The position numbers and the translations under genes were made by a program. Shown piece after piece: positions 1-13,811 of a stretch of 64,000 nt of DNA. The notes beneath the pieces were generated by a model that was given only the letters and a program-made list of their open reading frames with translations, was not told the origin of the DNA and searched no databases. The DNA comes from Climacium dendroides (taxonomy: Eukaryota > Streptophyta > Bryopsida > Hypnales > Climaciaceae): contig OX467091.1 of assembly GCA_950106755.1 (NCBI GenBank), forward strand, positions 27,793,538-27,857,537, written 5' to 3'. Numbering within the stretch: the stretch's first letter is position 1; every line of letters begins with the position of its first letter.

Positions 1-3000
1 AACTTTAATGCACGGCAGGGGACCATTTCAGGTCGATCCACTTGAAGTGCAGAGCATTGCAGGGAAGCACTTCAGGTCGGGTCGACCTGAACTTTAAAGC
101 ACGGCAGGGGACCATTTCAGGTCAATCCAACGTGAAGTGCAGAGCATTGCAAGGAAGCACTTTAGGTCGGGTCGACCTGAACTTTAGAGCACGGCAGGGG
201 ACCATTTCAGGTCGACCCAACTTGAAGTGCAGAGCATCGCAGGGAAGCATTTCAAGTCGGGTCGACCTGAACTTTAGAGCACGGCAGGGGACCATTTCAG
301 GTCGACCCAACGTGAAGTGCAGAGCATTGCAGGGGAGCACTTCAGGTCGGGTCGACCTGAACTTTAAAGCACGGCAGGGGACCATTTCAGGTCAATCCAA
401 CGTGAAGTGCAGAGCATTGCAAGGAAGCACTTTAGGTCGGGTCGACCTGAACTTTAGAGCACGGCAGGGGACCATTTCAGGTCGACCCAACTTGAAGTGC
501 AGAGCATTGCAGGGGAGCACTTCAGGTCGGGTCGACCTGAACTTTAGAGCACGGCAGGGGACCATTTCAGGTCGACCCAATCTGATGTGCAGAGCATTGC
601 AGGGGAGCACTTCAGGTCGGGTCGACCTGAACTTTAGAGCACGGCACGGGACCATTTCAGGTCCACCCAACGTGAAGTGCAGAGCATTGCAGGGAAGCAC
701 TTGAGGTCGGGACGACCTGAAGTTTAGAACACGGTAGGGGACCATTTCAGGTCGACCCAACCTGAAGTGCAGAGTATTGCAGGGAAGCACTTCAGGTCGG
801 GTCGACCTGAACTTTAGAGTACGGCAGGGGACCATTTCAGGTCGATCCACCTGAAGTGCAGAGCATTGCAGGGGAGCACTTCAGGTCGGGTCGACCTGAA
901 CTTTAAAGCACGGCAGGGGACCATTTCAGGTCAATCCAACGTGAAGTGCAGAGCATTGCAAGGAAGCACTTTAGGTCGGGTCGACCTGAACTTTAGAGCA
1001 CGGCAGGGGACCATTTCAGGTCGACCCAACTTGAAGTGCAGAGCATTGCAGGGGAGCACTTCAGGTCGGGTCGACCTGAACTTTAGAGCACGGCAGGGGA
1101 CCATTTCAGGTCGACCCAATCTGATGTGCAGAGCATTGCAGGGGAGCACTTCAGGTCGGGTCGACCTGAACTTTAGAGCACGGCACGGGACCATTTCAGG
1201 TCCACCCAACGTGAAGTGCAGAGCATTGCAGGGAAGCACTTGAGGTCGGGACGACCTGAAGTTTAGAACACGGTAGGGGACCATTTCAGGTCGACCCAAC
1301 CTGAAGTGCAGAGTATTGCAGGGAAGCACTTCAGGTCGGGTCGACCTGAACTTTAGAGTACGGCAGGGGACCATTTCAGGTCGACCCAACGTGAAGTGCA
1401 GAGCATTGCAGGGGAGCACTTGAGGTCGGGTCGACCTGAACTTTAGAGCACGGCAGGGGACCATTTCAGGTCCACCCAACGTGAAGTGCAGAGCATTGCA
1501 GGGGAGCACTTCACGTCGGGTCGACCTGAAGTTTAGAGCACGGCAGGGGACCATTTCAGGTCGACCCAACTTGAAGTGCAGAGCATTGCAGGGGAGCACT
1601 TCAGGTCGGGTCGACCTGAACTTTAGAGTACGGCAGGGGACCATTTCAGGTCGATCCACCTGAAGTGCAGAGCATTGCAGGGAAGCACTTCAGGTCGGGT
1701 CGACCTGAACTTTAGAGCACGGCAGGGGACCATTTCAGGTCGACCCAACTTGAAGTGCAGAGCATCGCAGGGAAGCATTTCAAGTCGGGTCGACCTGAAC
1801 TTTAAAGCACGGCAGGGGACCATTTCAGGTCAATCCAACCTGAAGTGCAGAGCATTGCAAGGAAGCACTTTAGGTCGGGTCGACCTGAACTTTAGAGCAC
1901 GGCAGGGGACCATTTCAGGTCGACCCAACTTGAAGTGCAGAGCATCGCAGGGAAGCATTTCAAGTCGGGTCGACCTGAACTTTAGAGCACGGTAGGGGAC
2001 CATTTCAGGTCCACCCAACCTGAAGTGCAGAGCATTGCAGGGGAGCACTTCACGTCGGGTCGACCTGAAGTTTAGAGCACGGCAGGGGACCATTTCAGAT
2101 CGACCCAATCTGAAGTGCAGAGCATTGCAGGGGAGCACTTCAGGTCGGGTCGACCTGAACTTTAGAGCACGGCAGGGGACCATTTCAGGTCCACCCAACG
2201 TGAAGTGCAGAGCATTGCAGGGCAGCACTTGAGGTCGGGTCGACCTGAAGTTTAGAGCACGGTAGGGGACCATTTCAGGTCGACCCAACGTGAAGTGCAG
2301 AGCATTGCAGGGAAGCACTTGAGGTCGGGTCGACCTGAAGTTTAGAGCACGGTAGGGGACCATTTCAGGTCCACCCAACGTGAAGTGCAGAGCATTGCAG
2401 GGGAGCACTTGAAGTCGGGTCGACCTGAACTTTAGAGCACGCCAGGGGACCATGTCAGGTCGACCCAACTTCAAGTGCAGAGGATCGCAGGGAAGCACTT
2501 CAGGTCGGGTCGACCTCAACTTTAGAGCACGGCAGGGGACCATTTCAGGTCGACCCAACTTGAAGTGCAGAGCATCGCAGGGAAGCATTTCAGGTCGGGT
2601 CGACCTGAACTTTAGAGCACGGCAGGGGACCATGTCAGGTCGACCCTACCTGAAGTGCCGAGCATTGCAGGGGAGCATTTCAGGTCGGGTCGACCTAAAC
2701 TTTAGAGCACGGCAGGGGACCATTTCAGGTCGACCCAATTTGAAGTGCAGAGCATTGCAGGGGAGCATTTCAGGTCGGGTCGACCTGAACTTTAGAGCGC
2801 GGCAGGGGACCATTTCAGGTCGACCCAATCTGATGTGCAGAGCATTGCAGGGGAGCACTTCAGGTCGGGTCGACCTGAACTTTAGAGCACGGCACGGGAC
2901 CATTTCAGGTCCACCCAACGTGAAGTGCAGAGCATTGCAGGGAAGCACTTGAGGTCGGGACGACCTGAAGTTTAGAACACGGTAGGGGACCATTTCAGGT

Positions 3001-5959
3001 CGACCCAACCTGAAGTGCAGAGTATTGCAGGGAAGCACTTCAGGTCGGGTCGACCTGAACTTTAGAGTACGGCAGGGGACCATTTCAGGTCGATCCACCT
3101 GAAGTGCAGAGCATTGCAGGGAAGCACTTCAGGTCGGGTCGACCTGAACTTTAAAGCACGGCAGGGGACCATTTCAGGTCCACCCAATCTGAAGTGCAGA
3201 GCATTGCAGGGAAGCACTTGAGGTCGGGTCGACCTGAACTTTAGAGCACGGCAGGGGACCATTTCAGGTCCACCCAACGTGAAGTGCAGAGCATTGCAGG
3301 GGAGCACTTCAGGTCGGGTCGACCTGAACTTTAGAGTACGGCAGGGGACCATTTCAGGTCGATCCATCTGAAGTGCAGAGCATTGCAGGGAAGCACTTCA
3401 GGTCGGGTCGACCTGAACTTTAAAGCACGGCAGGGGACCATTTCAGATCAACCCAATCTGAAGTGCAGAGCATTGCAGGGAAGCACTTGAGGTCGGGTCG
3501 ACCTGAAGTTTAGAGCACGGTAGGGGACCATTTCAGGACCACCCAACGTGAAGTGCAGAGCATTGCAGGGGAGCACTTCAGGTCGGGTCGACCTGAACTT
3601 TAATGCACGGCAGGGGACCATTTCAGGTCGATCCACTTGAAGTGCAGAGCATTGCAGGGAAGCACTTCAGGTCGGGTCGACCTGAACTTTAAAGCACGGC
3701 AGGGGACCATTTCAGGTCAATCCAACGTGAAGTGCAGAGCATTGCAAGGAAGCACTTTAGGTCGGGTCGACCTGAACTTTAGAGCACGGCAGGGGACCAT
3801 TTCAGGTCGACCCAACTTGAAGTGCAGAGCATCGCAGGGAAGCATTTCAAGTCGGGTCGACCTGAACTTTAGAGCACGGCAGGGGACCATTTCAGGTCGA
3901 CCCAACGTGAAGTGCAGAGCTTTGCAGGGGAGCACTTCAGGTCGGGTCGACCTGAACTTTAAAGCACGGCAGGGGACCATTTCAGGTCAATCCAACCTGA
4001 AGTGCAGAGCATTGCAAGGAAGCACTTTAGGTCGGGTCGACCTGAACTTTAGAGCACGGCAGGGGACCATTTCAGGTCGACCCAACTTGAAGTGCAGAGC
4101 ATTGCAGGGGAGCACTTCAGATCGGGTCGACCTGAACTTTAGACCACGGCAGGGGACCATTTCAGGTCGACCCAACTTGAAGTGCAGAGCATTGCAGGGG
4201 AGCACTTCAGATCGGGTCGACCTGAACTTTAGAGCACGGCAGGGGACCATGTCAGGTCGACCCAACTTCAAGTGCAGAGGATCGCAGGGAAGCACTTCAA
4301 GTCGGGTCGACCTAAACTTTAGAGTACGGCAGGGGACCATTTCAGGTCGACCCAGCTTGAAGTGCAGAGCATCGCAGGGAAGCATTTCAGGTCGGGTCGA
4401 CCTAAACTTTAGAGCACGGCAGGGGACCATTTCAGGTCGACCCAACTTGAAGTGCAGAGCATTGCAGGGGAGCACTTCAGGTCGGGTCGACCTAAACTTT
4501 AGAGCACGGCAGGGGACCATTTCAGGTCGACCCAATTTGAAGTGCAGAGCATTGCAGGGGAGCATTTCAGGTCGGGTCGACCTAAACTTTAGAGCACGGC
4601 AGGGGACCATTTCAGGTCCACCCAACGTGAAGTGCAGAGCATTGCAGGGGAGCACTTCAGGTCGGGTCGACCTGAACTTTAGAGCACGGCAGGGGACCAT
4701 TTCAGGTCGACCCAATTTGAAGTGCAGAGCATTGCAGGGGAGCATTTCAGGTCGGGTCGACCTAAACTTTAGAGCACGGCAGGGGACCATTTCAGGTCGA
4801 CCCAATCTGAAGTGTAGAGCATTGCAGGGGAGCACTTCAGGTCGGGTCGACCTGAACTTTAGAGTACGGCAGGGGACCATTTCAGGTCGATCCACCTGAA
4901 GTGCAGAGCATTGCAGGGAAGCACTTCAGGTCGGGTCGACCTGAACTTTAAAGCACGGCAGGGGACCATTTCAGGTCCACCCAATCTGAAGTGCAGAGCA
5001 TTGCAGGGAAGCACTTGAGGTCGGGTCGACCTGAAGTTTAGAGCACGGCAGGGGACCATTTCAGGTCCACCCAACGTGAAGTGCAGAGCATTGCAGGGGA
5101 GCACTTCAGGTCGGGTCGACCTGAACTTTAGAGTACGGCAGGGGACCATTTCAGGTCGATCCACCTGAAGTGCAGAGCATTGCAGGGGAGCACTTCAGGT
5201 CGGGTCGACCTGAACTTTAGAGCACGGCAGGGGACCATTTCAGGTCGACCCAACGTGAAGTGCAGAGCATTGCAGGGGAGCACTTCAGGTCGGGTCGACC
5301 TGAACTTTAAAGCACGGCAGGGGACCATTTCAGGTCAATCCAACCTGAAGTGCAGAGCATTGCAAGGAAGCACTTTAGGTCGGGTCGACCTGAACTTTAG
5401 AGCACGGCAGGGGACCATTTCAGGTCGACCCAATCTGAAGTGCAGAGCATTGCAGGGAAGCACTTGAGGTCGGGTCGACCTGAAGTTTAGAGCACGGTAG
5501 GGGACCATTTCAGGTCGACCCAACTTGAAGTGCAGAGCATTGCAGGGGAGCATTTCAGGTCGGGTCGACCTGAACTTTAGAGCACGGCAGGGGACCATTT
5601 CAGGTCCACCCAACGTGAAGTGCAGAGCATTGCAGGGGAGCACTTCACGTCGGGTCGACCTGAAGTTTAGAGCACGGCAGGGGACCATTTCAGGTCCACC
5701 CAACCTGAAGTGCAGAGCATTGCAGGGGAGCACTTCACGTCGGGTCGACCTGAAGTTTAGAGCACGGCAGGGGACCATTTCAGGTTGACCCAATCTGAAG
5801 TGCAGAGCATTGCAGGGGAGCACTTCAGGTCGGGTCGACCTGAACTTTAGAGCACGGCAGGGGACCATTTCAGGTCGACCCAACGTGAAGTGCAGAGCAT
5901 TGCAGGGGAGCACTTGAGGTCGGGTCGACCTGAACTTTAGAGCACGGCAGGGGACCATT

Positions 5960-8860
5960 TCAGGTCCACCCAACGTGAAGTGCAGAGCATTGCAGGGGAG
6001 CACTTCACGTCGGGTCGACCTGAAGTTTAGAGCACGGCAGGGGACCATTTCAGGTCGACCCAATTTGAAGTGCAGAGCATTGCAAGGGAGCATTTCAGTT
6101 CGGGTCGACCTGAACTTTAGAGCACGGCAGGGGACCATTTCAGGTCGACCCAATCTGAAGTGTAGAGCATTGCAGGGGAGCACTTCAGGTCGGGTCGACC
6201 TGAACTTTAGAGCACGGTAGGGGACCATTTCAGGTCCACCCAACGTGAAGTGCAGAGCATTGCAGGGAAGCACTTGAGGTCGGGTCGACCTGAAGTTTAG
6301 AGCACGGTAGGGGACCATTTCAGGTCGACCCAACGTGAAGTGCAGAGCATTGCAGGGAAGCACTTGAGGTCGGGTCGACCTGAAGTTTAGAGCACGGTAG
6401 GGGACCATTTCAGGTCGACCCAACGTGAAGTGCAGAGCATTGCAGGGGAGCACTTCAAGTCGGGTCGACCTGAAGTTTAGAGCACGGCAGGGGACCATTT
6501 CAGGTCCACCCAACCTGAAGTGCAGAGCATGGCAGGGGAGCACTTCACGTCGGGTCGACCTGAAGTTTAGAGCACGGCAGGGGACCATTTCAGGTCGACC
6601 CAACGTGAAGTGCAGAGCATTGCAGGGGAGCACTTGAGGTCGGGTCGACCTGAACTTTAGAGCACGGCAGGGGACCATTTCAGGTCCACCCAACGTGAAG
6701 TGCAGAGCATTGCAGGGGAGCACTTCACGTCGGGTCGACCTGAAGTTTAGAGCACGGCAGGGGACCATTTCAGGTCGACCCAATTTGAAGTGCAGAGCAT
6801 TGCAAGGGAGCATTTCAGTTCGGGTCGACCTGAACTTTAGAGCACGGCAGGGGACCATTTCAGGTCGACCCAATCTGAAGTGTAGAGCATTGCAGGGGAG
6901 CACTTCAGGTCGGGTCGACCTGAACTTTAGAGCACGGTAGGGGACCATTTCAGGTCCACCCAACGTGAAGTGCAGAGCATTGCAGGGGAGCACTTCACGT
7001 CGGGTCGACCTGAAGTTTAGAGCACGGCAGGGGACCATTTCAGGTCGACCCAATTTGAAGTGCAGAGCATTGCAAGGGAGCATTTCAGTTCGGGTCGACC
7101 TGAAGTTTAGAGCACGGCAGGGGACCATTTCAGGTCCACCCAACCTGAAGTGCAGAGCATTGCAGGGGAGCACTTCACGTCGGGTCGACCTGAAGTTTAG
7201 AGCACGGCAGGGGACCATTTCAGGTTGACCCAATCTGAAGTGCAGAGCATTGCAGGGGAGCACTTCAGGTCGGGTCGACCTGAACTTTAGAGCACGGCAG
7301 GGGACCATTTCAGGTCGACCCAACGTGAAGTGCAGAGCATTGCAGGGGAGCACTTGAGGTCGGGTCGACCTGAACTTTAGAGCACGGCAGGGGACCATTT
7401 CAGGTCCACCCAACGTGAAGTGCAGAGCATTGCAGGGGAGCACTTCACGTCGGGTCGACCTGAAGTTTAGAGCACGGCAGGGGACCATTTCAGGTCGACC
7501 CAATTTGAAGTGCAGAGCATTGCAAGGGAGCATTTCAGTTCGGGTCGACCTGAACTTTAGAGCACGGCAGGGGACCATTTCAGGTCGACCCAATCTGAAG
7601 TGTAGAGCATTGCAGGGGAGCACTTCAGGTCGGGTCGACCTGAACTTTAGAGCACGGTAGGGGACCATTTCAGGTCCACCCAACGTGAAGTGCAGAGCAT
7701 TGCAGGGAAGCACTTGAGGTCGGGTCGACCTGAAGTTTAGAGCACGGTAGGGGACCATTTCAGGTCGACCCAACGTGAAGTGCAGAGCATTGCAGGGAAG
7801 CACTTGAGGTCGGGTCGACCTGAAGTTTAGAGCACGGTAGGGGACCATTTCAGGTCGACCCAACGTGAAGTGCAGAGCATTGCAGGGGAGCACTTCAAGT
7901 CGGGTCGACCTGAAGTTTAGAGCACGGCAGGGGACCATTTCAGGTCCACCCAACCTGAAGTGCAGAGCATGGCAGGGGAGCACTTCACGTCGGGTCGACC
8001 TGAAGTTTAGAGCACGGCAGGGGACCATTTCAGGTCGACCCAACGTGAAGTGCAGAGCATTGCAGGGGAGCACTTGAGGTCGGGTCGACCTGAACTTTAG
8101 AGCACGGCAGGGGACCATTTCAGGTCCACCCAACGTGAAGTGCAGAGCATTGCAGGGGAGCACTTCACGTCGGGTCGACCTGAAGTTTAGAGCACGGCAG
8201 GGGACCATTTCAGGTCGACCCAATTTGAAGTGCAGAGCATTGCAAGGGAGCATTTCAGTTCGGGTCGACCTGAACTTTAGAGCACGGCAGGGGACCATTT
8301 CAGGTCGACCCAATCTGAAGTGTAGAGCATTGCAGGGGAGCACTTCAGGTCGGGTCGACCTGAACTTTAGAGCACGGTAGGGGACCATTTCAGGTCCACC
8401 CAACGTGAAGTGCAGAGCATTGCAGGGAAGCACTTGAGGTCGGGTCGACCTGAAGTTTAGAGCACGGTAGGGGACCATTTCAGGTCGACCCAACGTGAAG
8501 TGCAGAGCATTGCAGGGAAGCACTTGAGGTCGGGTCGACCTGAAGTTTAGAGCACGGTAGGGGACCATTTCAGGTCGACCCAACGTGAAGTGCAGAGCAT
8601 TGCAGGGGAGCACTTCAAGTCGGGTCGACCTGAAGTTTAGAGCACGGCAGGGGACCATTTCAGGTCCACCCAACCTGAAGTGCAGAGCATGGCAGGGGAG
8701 CACTTCACGTCGGGTCGACCTGAAGTTTAGAGCACGGCAGGGGACCATTTCAGATCGACCCAATCTGAAGTGCAGAGTATTGCAGGGAAGCACTTCAGGT
8801 CGGGTCGACCTGAACTTTAAAGCACGGCAGGGGACCATTTCAGGTCGATCCACCTGAAGT
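5960..8860. repeat. 720-bp higher-order repeat (8 monomers) within the satellite
   Basis: Diagnostic monomer variants recur at a fixed spacing. The variant with TTCACGTCGGG begins at about 5975, 6695, 7415 and 8135, exactly 720 bp apart. Variants with a TTCAAGTCGGG half recur at 6425, 7865 and 8585. One copy (about 6965-7414) has a different internal order, so one repeat was rearranged by unequal exchange. The same pattern reappears at 10383-11360. Confidence 0.9.
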
Positions 8861-11800
8861 GCAGAGCATTGCAAGGAAGCACTTGAGGTCGGGTCGACCT
8901 GAACTTTAAAGCACGGCAGGGGACCATATCAGATCAACCCAAGCTGAAGTGCAGAGCATTGCAGGGAAGCACTTGAGGTCCAGTCGACCTGAACTTTAGA
9001 GCACGGCAGGGGACCATTTCAGGTCGACCCAACTTGAAGTGCAGAGCATTGCAGGGGAGCACTTGAGGTCGGGTCGACCTGAACTTTAGAGCACGGCAGG
9101 GGACCATGTCAGGTCGACCCAACTTCAAGTGCAGAGGATCGCAGGGAAGCACTTCAAGTCGGGTCGACCTAAACTTTAGAGTACGGCAGGGGACCATTTC
9201 AGGTCGACCCAGCTTGAAGTGCAGAGCATCGCAGGGAAGCATTTCAGGTCGGGTCGACCTAAACTTTAGAGCACGGCAGGGGACCATTTCAGGTCGACCC
9301 AACTTGAAGTGCAGAGCATTGCAGGGGAGCACTTCAGGTCGGGTCGACCTAAACTTTAGAGCACGGCAGGGGACCATTTCAGGTCGACCCAATTTGAAGT
9401 GCAGAGCATTGCAGGGGAGCATTTCAGGTCGGGTCGACCTAAACTTTAGAGCACGGCAGGGGACCATTTCAGGTCCACCCAACGTGAAGTGCAGAGCATT
9501 GCAGGGGAGCACTTCAGGTCGGGTCGACCTGAACTTTAGAGCACGGCAGGGGACCATTTCAGGTCGACCCAATCTGAAGTGCAGAGCATTGCAGGGGAGC
9601 ACTTCAGGTCGGGTCGACCTGAAGTTTAGAGCACGGCAGGGGACCATTTCAGGTCCACCCAACGTGAAGTGCAGAGCATTGCAGGGGAGCACTTCAGGTC
9701 GGGTCGACCTGGACTTTAGAGCACGGCAGGGGACCATTTCAGATCGACCCAATCTGAAGTGCAGAGCATTGCAGGGAAGCACTTGAGGTCGGGTCGACCT
9801 GAACTTTAGAGCACGGCAGGGGACCATTTCAGGTCGATCCACCTGAAGTGCAGAGCATTGCAGGGAAGCACTTGAGGTCGGGTCGACCTGAACTTTAAAG
9901 CACGGCAGGGGACCATTTCAGGTCAACCCAATCTGAAGTGCAGAGCATTGCAGGGAAGCACTTGAGGTCGGGTCGACCTGAAGTTTAGAGCACGGCAGGG
10001 GACCATTTCAGGTCGACCCAATTTGAAGTGCAGAGCATTGCAAGGGAGCATTTCAGTTCGGGTCGACCTGAACTTTAGAGCACGGCAGGGGACCATTTCA
10101 GGTCGACCCAATCTGAAGTGTAGAGCATTGCAGGGGAGCACTTCAGGTCGGGTCGACCTGAACTTTAGAGCACGGTAGGGGACCATTTCAGGTCCACCCA
10201 ACGTGAAGTGCAGAGCATTGCAGGGAAGCACTTGAGGTCGGGTCGACCTGAAGTTTAGAGCACGGTAGGGGACCATTTCAGGTCGACCCAACGTGAAGTG
10301 CAGAGCATTGCAGGGAAGCACTTGAGGTCGGGTCGACCTGAAGTTTAGAGCACGGTAGGGGACCATTTCAGGTCGACCCAACGTGAAGTGCAGAGCATTG
10401 CAGGGGAGCACTTCAAGTCGGGTCGACCTGAAGTTTAGAGCACGGCAGGGGACCATTTCAGGTCCACCCAACCTGAAGTGCAGAGCATGGCAGGGGAGCA
10501 CTTCACGTCGGGTCGACCTGAAGTTTAGAGCACGGCAGGGGACCATTTCAGGTCGACCCAACGTGAAGTGCAGAGCATTGCAGGGGAGCACTTGAGGTCG
10601 GGTCGACCTGAACTTTAGAGCACGGCAGGGGACCATTTCAGGTCCACCCAACGTGAAGTGCAGAGCATTGCAGGGGAGCACTTCACGTCGGGTCGACCTG
10701 AAGTTTAGAGCACGGCAGGGGACCATTTCAGGTCGACCCAATTTGAAGTGCAGAGCATTGCAAGGGAGCATTTCAGTTCGGGTCGACCTGAACTTTAGAG
10801 CACGGCAGGGGACCATTTCAGGTCGACCCAATCTGAAGTGTAGAGCATTGCAGGGGAGCACTTCAGGTCGGGTCGACCTGAACTTTAGAGCACGGTAGGG
10901 GACCATTTCAGGTCCACCCAACGTGAAGTGCAGAGCATTGCAGGGAAGCACTTGAGGTCGGGTCGACCTGAAGTTTAGAGCACGGTAGGGGACCATTTCA
11001 GGTCGACCCAACGTGAAGTGCAGAGCATTGCAGGGAAGCACTTGAGGTCGGGTCGACCTGAAGTTTAGAGCACGGTAGGGGACCATTTCAGGTCGACCCA
11101 ACGTGAAGTGCAGAGCATTGCAGGGGAGCACTTCAAGTCGGGTCGACCTGAAGTTTAGAGCACGGCAGGGGACCATTTCAGGTCCACCCAACCTGAAGTG
11201 CAGAGCATGGCAGGGGAGCACTTCACGTCGGGTCGACCTGAAGTTTAGAGCACGGCAGGGGACCATTTCAGATCGACCCAATCTGAAGTGCAGAGTATTG
11301 CAGGGAAGCACTTCAGGTCGGGTCGACCTGAACTTTAAAGCACGGCAGGGGACCATTTGAGGTCGATCCACCTGAAGTGCAGAGCATTGCAAGGAAGCAC
11401 TTGAGGTCGGGTCGACCTGAACTTTAAAGCACGGCAGGGGACCATATCAGATCAACCCAAGCTGAAGTGCAGAGCATTGCAGGGAAGCACTTGAGGTCCA
11501 GTCGACCTGAACTTTAGAGCACGGCAGGGGACCATTTCAGGTCGACCCAACTTGAAGTGCAGAGCATTGCAGGGGAGCACTTGAGGTCGGGTCGACCTGA
11601 ACTTTAGAGCACGGCAGGGGACCATGTCAGGTCGACCCAACTTCAAGTGCAGAGGATCGCAGGGAAGCACTTCAAGTCGGGTCGACCTAAACTTTAGAGT
11701 ACGGCAGGGGACCATTTCAGGTCGACCCAGCTTGAAGTGCAGAGCATCGCAGGGAAGCATTTCAGGTCGGGTCGACCTAAACTTTAGAGCACGGCAGGGG

Positions 11801-12540
11801 ACCATTTCAGGTCGACCCAACTTGAAGTGCAGAGCATTGCAGGGGAGCACTTCAGGTCGGGTCGACCTAAACTTTAGAGCACGGCAGGGGACCATTTCAG
11901 GTCGACCCAATTTGAAGTGCAGAGCATTGCAGGGGAGCATTTCAGGTCGGGTCGACCTAAACTTTAGAGCACGGCAGGGGACCATTTCAGGTCCACCCAA
12001 CGTGAAGTGCAGAGCATTGCAGGGGAGCACTTCAGGTCGGGTCGACCTGAACTTTAGAGCACGGCAGGGGACCATTTCAGGTCGACCCAATCTGAAGTGC
12101 AGAGCATTGCAGGGGAGCACTTCAGGTCGGGTCGACCTGAAGTTTAGAGCACGGCAGGGGACCATTTCAGGTCCACCCAACGTGAAGTGCAGAGCATTGC
12201 AGGGGAGCACTTCAGGTCGGGTCGACCTGAACTTTAGAGCACGGCAGGGGACCATTTCAGGTCGACCCAATCTGAAGTGCAGAGCATTGCAGGGGAGCAC
12301 TTCAGGTCGGGTCGACCTGAAGTTTAGAGCACGGCAGGGGACCATTTCAGGTCCACCCAACGTGAAGTGCAGAGCATTGCAGGGGAGCACTTCAGGTCGG
12401 GTCGACCTGGACTTTAGAGCACGGCAGGGGACCATTTCAGATCGACCCAATCTGAAGTGCAGAGCATTGCAGGGAAGCACTTGAGGTCGGGTCGACCTGA
12501 ACTTTAGAGCACGGCAGGGGACCATTTCAGGTCGATCCAC
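7490..12540. repeat. 2.5-kb segmental duplication inside the satellite (offset 2518 bp)
   Basis: Landmark monomers at 7865, 8135, 8585, 8934 and 9106 reappear at 10383, 10653, 11103, 11452 and 11624, each shifted by 2518 bp (28 monomers minus 2 bp). The second copy carries 180 bp (two monomers) more in its distal part, so it ends at 12540 where the first ends at 9842. A further offset of 3595 bp links about 42-500 to about 3637-4095. Confidence 0.88.
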
Positions 12541-13299
12541 CTGAAGTGCAGAGCATTGCAGGGAAGCACTTGAGGTCGGGTCGACCTGAACTTTAAAGCA
12601 CGGCAGGGGACCATTTCAGGTCAACCCAATCTGAAGTGCAGAGCATTGCAGGGAAGCACTTGAGGTCGGGTCGACCTGAAGTTTAGAGCACGGCAGGGGA
12701 CCATTTCCGGTCCACCCAACGTGAAGTGCAGAGCATTGCAGGGAAGCACTTCAGGTCGGGTCGACCTGAACTTTAGAGCACGGTAGGGGACCATTTCAGG
12801 TCCGCCCAACGTGAATTGCAGAGCATTGCAGGGGAGCACTTCAGGTCGGGTCGACCTGAACTTTAGAGCACGGCAGGGGACCATTTCAGGTCGACCCAAT
12901 CTGAAGTGCAGAGCATTGCAGGGGAGCACTTCAGGTCGGGTCGACTTGAAGTTTAGAGCACGGCAGGGGACCATTTCAGGTCGACCCAACTTGAAGTGCA
13001 GAGCATTGCAGGGGAGCACTTCAGGTCGGGTCAATCTGAACTTTAGAGCACGGCAGGGAACCATTTCAGGTCCATCCAAGCTGAAGTGAAGAGCTGCAGG
13101 GAAGCACTTGAGGTCGGGTCGACCTGAACTTTAGACCACGGCAGGGGACCATTTCAGGTCGACCCAACCTTAAGTGCAGAGCATTGCAGGGGAGCACTTT
13201 AGGTCGGGTCGACCTGAACTTTAGAGCGCGGTAGGGGACCATTTGAGATTGACCCAATCTGAAGTATAGAGCATTGCAGGGGAACACTTCAGGTCGGGT

Positions 13300-13745
13300 T
13301 GACTTGAAGTGAGACCAACTATGGAGGACACTTCAGGTCCACCCGACCTGAAGTTAAGCATTCTCATTTTATCATTAATAGTTCTGAAAATGAAAACGGA
13401 TAATTTCTGCAAACATAATCTGTACATTCATCAAATGGGATTTTGGTATTTAGGATTTAGGGACACCTGTGGTCTCCAAAAACACTTCAAGTTGGTTTGA
13501 CCTAAAGTGGAGACGAGTACAAGTGGCACTTCAGGTCGACCCAACCTAAAGTTGAGGACTAGGAGGAGGTTCTGTACGTGTCCGTCTTTTTGGATTAGGG
13601 GTGCACCTATAAAGAATTATGGACTTCAGTTCCATTCGACCTGAATACCAAGCTGACAAATGTGTTCCTGCAATGCACTCTAATTATTTTATTCCAAGGA
13701 TTCGTTAAATGATTGATCGTTCAGGTCGGTTTGACCTTAACTAAA
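13300..13745. repeat. Dispersed diverged palindromes related to the satellite
   Basis: Beyond the regular array, isolated copies of the satellite's inverted-repeat core occur between unrelated AT-rich sequence. One at about 13329-13353 has perfect 9-bp arms, ACTTCAGGT and ACCTGAAGT, around a 7-bp centre. Weaker ones lie near 13484-13510, 13529-13555, 13622-13652 and 13719-13741. They end just before the transposon-like gene that starts at 13812. They could be decayed monomers, or the seed sequence from which the satellite arose. Confidence 0.7.
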
Positions 13746-13811
13746 ATGAGACTGCATTATCCTTGCTTCAATTCAATTAACATATTCTACACTGCAACTT
13801 CTCAAGTACCC

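Larger units (their letters stand above)
1..13300. repeat. 90-bp tandem satellite array (about 147 monomers, continues off the left edge)
   Basis: The sequence repeats every 90 bp without interruption, GC- and CpG-rich against AT-rich surroundings. Each monomer is itself a diverged dimer: half A (for example 74-118) and half B (119-163) are both 45 bp and agree at about 33 of 45 positions by hand alignment. Each half starts with AGGTCG, and GTCGAC is present in nearly every monomer. Because 90 is a multiple of 3, long open frames run on both strands; they are by-products. A variant with GATCCA in place of GACCCAA is 89 bp long and breaks those frames. Monomers become irregular after about 13060 and stop near 13300. 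Confidence 0.98.

Noticed and set aside
5335..8874. A 1179-codon open frame on the minus strand (and other long frames on both strands) in the satellite
   Set aside because: The monomer is 90 bp, a multiple of three, so any stop-free frame stays open; products are 30-residue repeats with no known domain and are open on both strands at once.
1..13300. CRISPR-like array
   Set aside because: Units are contiguous with no unique spacers, and the context is plant nuclear DNA.
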